12,624 nt of DNA from Halomonas halophila (GTDB lineage: Bacteria > Pseudomonadota > Gammaproteobacteria > Pseudomonadales > Halomonadaceae), in the NCBI GenBank assembly GCA_002433675.1, contig DJIP01000380.1, positions 1-12,624 on the forward strand, in the 5' to 3' direction. Shown in pieces: positions 7,459 to 12,624 of this stretch. Positions within the stretch are counted from its first letter, which is position 1. Each line of letters begins with the position of its first letter. Below the pieces are notes generated by a model. The model was not told the DNA's origin and did no database searches. It saw only the letters and a list, made by a program, of their open reading frames with translations. The position numbers were made by a program, and so were the translations under genes.

Positions 7459-8187
7459 TCAGGAGGCGCTTTGCGTGGGACGTTCGGCGCTGGGTTCCGG
7501 TGGCACCTGGCGCTCGGCGTGGGGCTTTCTCGCCGCGTCGACCAGGGCGCGGATGAGGCGTTGCTGGGGGCGATTGAAGATCAGGAATTCCGGGTGCCAC
7601 TGAACCCCCAGCAGGAAGTCGTGCTCGCGGGACTCGATCCCCTGCACCAGACCATCCCGGTCACGTGCCACGATATCCACACCGCGACCGGTGTGTTCCA
7701 CCGCCTGGTGATGAAGGCTGTTGATGCGACACCAGCTGACCCGCAGCAGCTGGTGCAGGCGACTGCCCTCGACGATGTCCACGGTCTTGCGCGGCAGCAC
7801 GGTGCGCCGGCGCTTGAGCCCCTCGTGGGTGGTGTAGATGTCGCTGTCCAGGGTGCCACCCAGGTGGACATTGATCAGTTGCGAGCCGCGGCAGATGCCG
7901 AGCACTGGTGTATTGCGCGGTATCTCCCGGGCCAGCAGCTCGAGTTCCAGTTCGTCACGTTCGGGGTCGACGCGCACGTCGAGCTGCATCTCGCCGCCAT
8001 ATAGATGCGCCTGGATATCATCACCCCCGCCGACGATCAGCCCATCGAGCCGGTCCGGGCGTGGCCGCGACGGCGATAGCCTGAGCGGTTTGCCGCCGTG
8101 GCGCCACACCGCGAACCAGTCGAAACACCAGGCCAGCAGGCTCTTGTGGTCGGAGGTGGAAATACCGATCACCGGGCGTTCAGCCAT
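7459..8187 (-). CDS. Class I glutamine amidotransferase-like / gamma-glutamyl hydrolase family protein (peptidase C26, PuuD-like)
   Basis: Member of the class I GATase fold that includes gamma-glutamyl-gamma-aminobutyrate hydrolase (PuuD). These enzymes use a Cys-His-Glu triad to hydrolyse a gamma-glutamyl amide bond. In the 242 residues the triad is seen as Cys99 in LGICRGSQLINV, and His198 with Glu200 in GVQWHPE. The oxyanion segment GLIVGGGDDI (49-58), LHHQAVE (159-164) and the family order also fit. The ATG at 8187 is chosen for MAERPVIGIS, where the Rossmann-like fold begins; GGGAG lies about 9 bases upstream. It overlaps the amidoligase gene by 8 bp (ATGGCTGA), so the two are coupled. 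The substrate is unknown: the partner suggests a gamma-glutamyl or amide product made by the amidoligase rather than the putrescine pathway, since no puu genes are nearby. Confidence 0.9.
   Translation of the reverse strand: MAERPVIGISTSDHKSLLAWCFDWFAVWRHGGKPLRLSPSRPRPDRLDGLIVGGGDDIQAHLYGGEMQLDVRVDPERDELELELLAREIPRNTPVLGICRGSQLINVHLGGTLDSDIYTTHEGLKRRRTVLPRKTVDIVEGSRLHQLLRVSWCRINSLHHQAVEHTGRGVDIVARDRDGLVQGIESREHDFLLGVQWHPEFLIFNRPQQRLIRALVDAARKPHAERQVPPEPSAERPTQSAS
8180..8187 (-). other. ATGGCTGA overlap coupling the amidoligase and GATase genes
   Basis: The GATase start ATG and the amidoligase stop TGA fall within the same 8 bases in different frames on the minus strand. This supports translational coupling and a shared pathway. 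Confidence 0.85.
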
Positions 8188-9175
8188 CCTTGGAGTCTCC
8201 CTTGAGCTTGTGCTTGATCTTTTGCCACAGCGAGCTGTCGAGGTGACGGGCTCGGTACTCCGCCATACGCTCATGCAAGGTCTCGGGCGCGCAGGCCAGC
8301 CGCTCGACCTCGAGCCAGCGGTTCCATTCGGTCACCGCGCCCCAGTCGGCTTCGGACAGCTGGGCGTTGGGCAGACGGTAGTGAAAGGTGGGGCGCGGCT
8401 GGACAAGCTCCTTGCGAAACAGCTCGTGGGGATGGTCGGGCCTCAGGTAGGCGAACAGCGGCAGCATGTCCAGATCACGGTTGCGGGTGTCGTTGTCGGC
8501 CAGATAGTCGTCGATCAGCTGGTCGATATCGGGCGCATAATCCTCGTCGAACAGCTTGAGGCAGTAGCGCTTGTGGAAGGGGTTGGCGTGGGGCAGCACC
8601 TCCCGGGTGATATCGACCCGGATCTGTTCGCGCAGCCAGTCGGCGGACAGCAGGTAGGCGCGCAGATAGCGCAGGATGTCCTCGGCCTCGAGGCTCGGCA
8701 GCTCCGGGTTCAGGTGCAGGCCGAAACCGTACAGCAGGCTGGCCTCGGTACCCTTGGCACCGTGCTCGCGCAGTCCGTCGAACAGCGTGTCCAGCTTGTC
8801 GAGCTCATCCCAGGGGACCGGGGGGCAGACGATCTCCGTCGGCACCAGGCCGGTGACCATGTCGCCCAGCAACTCGCGCGAGCGACGGTCGAGGTCGCGG
8901 CGCATGCGGTCCCAATCGTCGCCGGGTGCCCTGGCCGCCTCCTCGGGCGATTCGGGGTGGACGTAGTGGGAATCCAGTTCGATCTTGAAGTCGCCCCACT
9001 GGGTGTCCCTGACCTTCATCCGGTGGGCGCTCTGGACCTCGATACGACCGTCGAACAGGGTCTGGACCATCTCTGCGGTGGCCATGGGGTCCAGGCCGGC
9101 GAACTCGATTTCCACCCCCACCTTGCGGATGGCTCCGTCGGCGGTGGTGGGCTCGGGTGGCGCTTGAGCTTTCAT
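8180..9175 (-). CDS. Predicted amidoligase (glutamine synthetase-like fold, Amidoligase_2 type)
   Basis: Resembles the predicted amidoligase family related to glutamine synthetase and gamma-glutamyl-cysteine ligase folds, expected to form an amide bond using ATP and metal. Supporting motifs in the 331 residues: KVGVEIEFAGL at 18-28 (acidic metal-binding strand, Glu22 and Glu24), WGDFKIELDSHYV at 60-72, VPTEIVCPPVPWDEL at 111-125, and GFGLHLNPELP at 151-160 with His154, Asn156 and Glu158. The acidic, His and Asn residues recur where GS-type ligases bind Mg-ATP. The ATG at 9175 has AGGA 7 bases upstream. Starts at 9196 (ATG) or 9235 (GTG) are open but lack a good site. It is first in a two-gene operon with the GATase. 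Neither substrate can be read from sequence, and no biochemical proof of activity is implied. Confidence 0.82.
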   Translation of the reverse strand: MKAQAPPEPTTADGAIRKVGVEIEFAGLDPMATAEMVQTLFDGRIEVQSAHRMKVRDTQWGDFKIELDSHYVHPESPEEAARAPGDDWDRMRRDLDRRSRELLGDMVTGLVPTEIVCPPVPWDELDKLDTLFDGLREHGAKGTEASLLYGFGLHLNPELPSLEAEDILRYLRAYLLSADWLREQIRVDITREVLPHANPFHKRYCLKLFDEDYAPDIDQLIDDYLADNDTRNRDLDMLPLFAYLRPDHPHELFRKELVQPRPTFHYRLPNAQLSEADWGAVTEWNRWLEVERLACAPETLHERMAEYRARHLDSSLWQKIKHKLKGDSKDG

Positions 9176-9280
9176 GGCGGCATCCTGATAAGGCATTAGT
9201 GGGACGTTACTTCGCAGACTACCATAGGCGGTCACTTTTCATCGGCGGCGGCGCCGAGTCCTCACCGGCAGGGAGCACGA
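9176..9280. promoter_or_regulatory. Divergent intergenic region between the amidoligase operon and the mechanosensitive channel gene
   Basis: About 105 bp separate the two starts, so divergent promoters are expected. TAGTCT or TATGGT (minus strand, about 9217-9228) could be a -10 element, but no matching -35 stands out. The ribosome binding site of the channel gene (AGGGAG, near 9270-9275) is clear. Confidence 0.3.
9183..9186 (-). promoter_or_regulatory. Likely ribosome binding site for the amidoligase start at 9175
   Basis: AGGA on the minus strand lies 7 bases before the ATG at 9175. Neither of the two longer in-frame starts (9196, 9235) has a comparable site. Confidence 0.45.
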
Positions 9281-11626
9281 ATGTTGCTGCATAGAAGTAA
9301 AATCTTTCACATATTTCAATGGTTTGTGCTTCTCTTTCTCATTGGGGTAAGTATTTTGCCCGTTCAGGCGTCGGCCCAGGGGCTGGCGCTGGAGGCCCTG
9401 GCCGGAGGCGGTGAAAAGGCCCCCGAGCAGGCCTCTTCCGAAGAGCTGCAGCGCTCCCTGGATACCCTGATCCAGACGCTGGAAAGCGACCAGAGCCGTC
9501 AGGAGTTGCTCGATAGCCTCAGGTCACTGCGCGACGCGGGCCAGGCCGCAGCGGAAACCGGCACCGGTTCCCAGGGACTGCTGGGGGCGCTTGCCGACAC
9601 CTTCACCGAGCTTGGCGAGCAGGCCGAGGGCGCCGGATCGCCCATGGCCCAGTGGCGCGCCAAGCTGGCGGAGGGCTGGCGCGATATCAATGGCCTGATC
9701 GCCGACACCAGCCACAGCGAGCTGGCCCAGTTCGCCGTGGAGTTCAGCATCCTGCTGACAATCTGGGGTGGCATGGTGATCATCCTGGTGGCGCTGGGGC
9801 GTCTGATAGGGTCCCGCCGAGGCTGGCCAATGGACCTGCCGCGGGAGCCCAAGGCGTGGCTGCTGGCGGCTCACTTTCTGCGCCGCATGCTGCCCTGGGC
9901 GCTGGCCTTTCTGGCGGTGCTGGGGGTGTCACAGCTGGTGCCCGGCAGCGCCGGGCGCACCGTCGTATCGGTGATCGCCTACGCCGCGCTGTGCGGGCGC
10001 ATCCTGTCGGTGGTGGTCGAGATCGTCATCTCGGTGTTCACCCGCGGGCATCGCTATACCGCGGTCAAGCTGCTGCAGCAGCGGGCTTTGCGTCCGCTGT
10101 TCGTCATCGGCGCCCTGATCGCCCTCGGCGACGCCTTCAAGACCGAGCGTCTGGTGGACCTGCTGGGGTTCGACCTGTCCTCGCTCGCTTCGGTGCTGGC
10201 CAATATCCTGGCCGCGGTGCTGACCTTCCGCTTCATCGTTCGCTTCAAGCGACCGATCAAACATCTGATTCGTAACCGCACCTATGCCATCCGCAGCGAT
10301 TGCTCGAGTCCCACCGAGGTCACCCGGGTGATCGGTCGGTTATGGCATATTCCGGCGCTGCTGCTGGTGGGGGCCTCGCTGGTGGCGATCTTTGTCACCG
10401 GGGGCGATGTCGGTACCGCACTGGCCCGCTCGATCATCAACGCCGCCCTGCTGGTGCTGACCCTGGTGGTCACCGCACTTCTGCGTCGACAGAACGAGCG
10501 TCATGACCATAGCCGGGGTCGCCACCGGCACCACAGCGAGTATCGCCGCCGGCTTGAACGTTTCGCATACACCCTAGGGCATGTGCTGGCCTGGCTGGTG
10601 TTCGCCGAGCTGTCGCTGCAGGTGTGGGGTGGCTCGCTGGTGGGGATCGGCCGCGAAGGGGTGGCCAGCGTACGCATCGGCCAGGCGATCCTGGCGATCG
10701 CCTTTACCGTGTTGCTGGCCTGGCTGGTGTGGATCTTCGCCGATACCGCCATCCAGCGGGCGCTGACCTCCTCGGCACGCTCGCGGGGGCGGCGGGTCAA
10801 TCAGGCGCGGGCCCAGACCATCACCCCGATGATTCGCAACGTGATCTTCGCGGCCATCGTGATCATCGCCTCTATCGTCGGCCTGGCCAATCTGGGGGTC
10901 AACGTGACGCCGCTGCTGGCCGGTGCCGGGGTGATCGGTCTGGCCATCGGCTTCGGTGCCCAGACCTTGGTGCAGGACCTGATCACCGGCATCTTTATCC
11001 TGATCGAGGACTCCCTGGCGGTGGACGACTTCGTTCAGATCAACGGCCACATGGGCACGGTGGAAGGACTGACGCTCAGGACCGTACGTCTGCGCGACCT
11101 GGACGGCATCGTACATATCCTGACCTTCTCGCGTATCGACTCCATCCACAACATGTCGCGGCAGTTCGGTGTGGCGCTGATGAAGATCCGCATTCCCTTC
11201 GACATGAAGATCGACGACGCCACCACCCTGATGCAGGAGACCGCCCGGGATCTTCGTCAGGATCCGATCATGCGCCATCACATCTGGTCACCGCTGGAGA
11301 TGCAGGGGATCGATCGCTTCGAGGACGGCTGCGCGATCCTGCGGATGCGTTTTCGCACCTCACCGGAAATGCAGTGGGACGTGGCCCGTGCCTTCAATAT
11401 GCTGCTCAAGCAGCGCATGGAGGAGAGGGGCGTCGAGCTGGGCGCGCCGCGCCTCAGCGTCAGCATGGAAGGCCGTGGTGGCGGGCGTCTCGACGGCACC
11501 ACCAGCGAGGGCGAGGCCGACCACCAGGGCCGCGATGCCAGTGGTCGTGGCCGGGGCCAGGCCGGGGTGGCTGACCCCCACCATCAGACCAGCGCTACCG
11601 GCGCTTCGCCGGACCCGGGCACCTGA
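9281..11626 (+). CDS. Large MscS-family mechanosensitive ion channel (YbiO-like)
   Basis: Inner-membrane channel that opens under membrane tension to release solutes on hypo-osmotic shock. Its 781 residues make it a large MscS relative, similar in plan to E. coli YbiO (741). A signal peptide (hydrophobic 11-27, cleavage near VQASA) precedes a polar, helical periplasmic part of about 120 residues. Hydrophobic segments follow at about 153-173, 199-221, 227-253, 303-321, 356-374, 383-401, 430-447, 466-487, 519-539 and the pore helix. The pore helix and start of the beta domain (LLAGAGVIGLAIGFGAQTLV, 545-564) show the Gly/Ala packing pattern of MscS TM3, followed by LIEDSLAVDDFVQING. The cytoplasmic vestibule ends near 730. 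A 50-residue polar Gly/Asp/His-rich tail follows. A His/Arg-rich loop lies at 402-424. ATG with AGGGAG is a clear start. The gene is divergent from the amidoligase operon. Confidence 0.94.
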   Translation: MLLHRSKIFHIFQWFVLLFLIGVSILPVQASAQGLALEALAGGGEKAPEQASSEELQRSLDTLIQTLESDQSRQELLDSLRSLRDAGQAAAETGTGSQGLLGALADTFTELGEQAEGAGSPMAQWRAKLAEGWRDINGLIADTSHSELAQFAVEFSILLTIWGGMVIILVALGRLIGSRRGWPMDLPREPKAWLLAAHFLRRMLPWALAFLAVLGVSQLVPGSAGRTVVSVIAYAALCGRILSVVVEIVISVFTRGHRYTAVKLLQQRALRPLFVIGALIALGDAFKTERLVDLLGFDLSSLASVLANILAAVLTFRFIVRFKRPIKHLIRNRTYAIRSDCSSPTEVTRVIGRLWHIPALLLVGASLVAIFVTGGDVGTALARSIINAALLVLTLVVTALLRRQNERHDHSRGRHRHHSEYRRRLERFAYTLGHVLAWLVFAELSLQVWGGSLVGIGREGVASVRIGQAILAIAFTVLLAWLVWIFADTAIQRALTSSARSRGRRVNQARAQTITPMIRNVIFAAIVIIASIVGLANLGVNVTPLLAGAGVIGLAIGFGAQTLVQDLITGIFILIEDSLAVDDFVQINGHMGTVEGLTLRTVRLRDLDGIVHILTFSRIDSIHNMSRQFGVALMKIRIPFDMKIDDATTLMQETARDLRQDPIMRHHIWSPLEMQGIDRFEDGCAILRMRFRTSPEMQWDVARAFNMLLKQRMEERGVELGAPRLSVSMEGRGGGRLDGTTSEGEADHQGRDASGRGRGQAGVADPHHQTSATGASPDPGT

Positions 11627-11885
11627 TGGCGATGTGCTGTACCCCGCATAAATTGCACTGAGGTGAAAAAAGTCGGGAAAGGCTGTCAGGAACTCGCGGG
11701 TGTCGACACCAAGCTAGCAAGTCGGGCGGCGGCAAGGTCTGGTACCAAGGCTCAGCGCCAAGGTTGAACCTCTGGAACGTGCCGTCGCCTGCACCAACTG
11801 TTGCTGGTGTCGTCGGCTCTCCAATGGAGTGGCGTCACCGACCACATCGCTATTGAGCGGTATCACCCACGAGGGAGTCGTCACC
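11627..11885. other. Non-coding gap between the channel and glutaredoxin genes
   Basis: These 259 bp hold no convincing gene. A CCGGCG-CTT-CGCCGG hairpin lies at 11598-11612, in the last codons of the channel gene, with no T-run after it. A weak stem CACCA/TGGTG lies at 11792-11809. A promoter for the glutaredoxin is expected here but no clear -35/-10 pair was found. Confidence 0.4.
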
Positions 11886-12161
11886 ATGACCGTTGCCAAG
11901 GATCTCGCGCTTTACCATTTCGCCCACTGCCCGTTCTGCGCCTTTGTGCGCCGTGAACTCGACAAGCTCGGCGTCGAGGTGGATATCCGCGACGCGGGCG
12001 CCAACCCGGCGCACCGCAAGGCATTGAAGGAAGGCGGCGGCAAGATTCAGGTGCCGTGCCTGCTGATCACCCATGAAGACGGCAGCGAGACCTGGATGTA
12101 CGAATCCATGGACATCGTCGCCTATCTCAAGAAGCGTTTCAGCGAGGGAAAGGTGGCCTGA
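11886..12161 (+). CDS. Small glutaredoxin-family protein
   Basis: Thioredoxin-fold thiol-disulfide protein, expected to use glutathione to reduce protein disulfides in the cytoplasm. The 91 residues carry the dithiol active site HCPFC (Cys15, Cys18) after a first strand LALYHF. The cis-proline loop is KIQVPCLL (Pro57) and the C-terminal helix is SMDIVAYLKKRF. CPFC differs from the CPYC of classical GrxA/GrxC and is seen in other glutaredoxin-like and GST N-terminal-like proteins, so a specific gene name is not assigned. An extra cysteine follows the cis-Pro (Cys58). The ATG at 11886 has GAGGGAG 8 bases upstream; longer in-frame versions from 11829 lack family similarity. It appears monocistronic and is followed by the hairpin-rich region ending at 12351. 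Confidence 0.92.
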   Translation: MTVAKDLALYHFAHCPFCAFVRRELDKLGVEVDIRDAGANPAHRKALKEGGGKIQVPCLLITHEDGSETWMYESMDIVAYLKKRFSEGKVA

Positions 12162-12387
12162 AGCAAAGCGTCTGACGCCGAGGGGCTCTTGAGCCCTAAG
12201 TAAGGGTGGCCACCCCTTGTGACAAACGAGCCTTCAAATCGCGTGGTGTCACCGCCAGTCTCGCCACGTGAAAGACGCTACTGCACGTCTGATGGAACCG
12301 ATCTCAGGCAAGTCCAGCAAGCCTTGTGGGCCACCAGTGGTGGCCTTTTTTGCGTCTGGCGCGCTGTGGAATCGCAGCTCAATTGGC
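12162..12387. other. Hairpin-rich non-coding stretch between glutaredoxin and the right-end gene
   Basis: No supportable gene lies here. Successive potential hairpins on the plus strand are GGGCTC/GAGCCC (12183-12196), the palindrome GGGTGGCCACCC (12204-12215), CGTGG/CCACG (12242-12268), AGACG/CGTCT (12273-12290) and the terminator stem (12329-12345). CCTTGTG occurs at 12215-12221 and 12322-12328. It may be a long structured 3' UTR of the glutaredoxin transcript or a separate small RNA. Confidence 0.5.
12329..12351 (+). terminator. Intrinsic terminator on the plus strand
   Basis: GGCCACC (12329-12335) pairs perfectly with GGTGGCC (12339-12345) around an AGT loop, followed by six T. The orientation serves plus-strand transcripts, meaning the glutaredoxin gene or an RNA starting in the gap. 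On the minus strand there is no T-run after the stem. Confidence 0.85.
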
Positions 12388-12624
12388 TCAGTTTCCCATT
12401 GTCCCACCGTCGGGGGACGAGTCATCGGCGGGTGACACCAGGTGGATGATATTGCAGGGGCTGGTGATCCAGAACGAGTTGAATTCTTCCGGCAGGTGCT
12501 CGATCTCGTCACGGCGCTGGCAGCCCTGCTGTTCGAGGTAGCTCGAGGCGGCCTGGATGTCGCTGGCCAGGATCTGGAGCCAGATCTCCGCCTGGCTCAA
12601 GTGCGGCTCGCGATCCAGCCACAG
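12388..12624 (-). CDS. C-terminal part of a VOC/glyoxalase-fold-like protein (partial, start beyond right edge)
   Basis: The frame is open from the right edge to a TGA at 12388, giving 78 visible residues; the start lies outside the window. The segment AEIWLQILASDIQAASSYLEQQGC, then a strand FNSFWITSP and CNIIHLVSP, follows the beta-alpha-beta-beta-beta pattern of one half of a vicinal oxygen chelate protein (glyoxalase/dioxygenase/resistance fold). Where metal-binding members have Glu in the last strand (…IELV), this one reads IIHLV, so the usual metal ligand may be replaced. The tail PADDSSPDGGTMGN is polar. The identification rests on pattern only, with no specific substrate implied. The gene converges on the glutaredoxin gene. 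Confidence 0.5.
   Translation of the reverse strand: MWLDREPHLSQAEIWLQILASDIQAASSYLEQQGCQRRDEIEHLPEEFNSFWITSPCNIIHLVSPADDSSPDGGTMGN

Noticed and set aside
7838..9199. Plus-strand 453-residue open frame over the amidoligase and GATase genes
   Set aside because: Its length is impressive, but it runs opposite two genes with conserved motifs and itself shows no recognisable domain.
10574..11574. Alternative frames on both strands within the channel gene
   Set aside because: They carry His/Gln/Asp-rich or Arg-rich shadow translations; the channel frame has clear membrane segments and the MscS pore helix.
12291..12320. Glycine-riboswitch-like CTCAGGCAA near 12303
   Set aside because: Only this short piece matches. 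The partner GGGAGAG segment and the rest of the aptamer core are missing upstream, and no plus-strand gene follows for it to control.
12219..12512. Small open frames on each strand across the right intergenic region (12219-12449 plus, 12249-12512 minus)
   Set aside because: Both cross the intrinsic terminator at 12329-12351, have no good ribosome binding site and resemble no family. The minus one also overlaps the VOC-like frame.

Overview
The window is about 12.6 kb of high-GC chromosomal DNA, densely packed with ordinary bacterial genes. Gene content, codon use and protein style fit a gammaproteobacterium, most likely a Halomonas-like member of the Halomonadaceae. That placement is inference from overall resemblance; there is no rRNA or other marker here. 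No insertion sequence, phage gene, tRNA or CRISPR array was seen.

Left part (1-5724) is a DNA-repair cluster. sbcD and sbcC lie on the minus strand, overlap by ATGA, and sbcC runs off the left edge. Divergent from them across a 124-bp gap are endonuclease V (nfi) and a DUF1415 protein, 33 bp apart on the plus strand and probably co-transcribed.

Middle part (5725-7458) holds stress and redox genes. An aldo/keto reductase on the minus strand converges on the DUF1415 gene; an 8-bp inverted repeat spans both stop codons. A 249-bp gap separates it from the divergent osmC peroxidase gene. osmC ends at a strong bidirectional terminator shared with the next minus-strand operon.

Right-middle part (7459-11626) holds a predicted amidoligase and a class I glutamine amidotransferase/peptidase C26 protein, overlapping by 8 bp. 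This pair is the most interesting system in the window: it looks like a make-and-break module for an unknown amide- or gamma-glutamyl-linked compound. Divergent from it is a large YbiO-like mechanosensitive channel with a signal peptide, a His/Arg-rich loop and a polar C-terminal tail.

Right end (11627-12624) holds a small glutaredoxin, then a hairpin-rich non-coding stretch that ends in an intrinsic terminator and can form alternative pairings, then the 3' end of a minus-strand gene that resembles the second half of a VOC/glyoxalase-fold protein.
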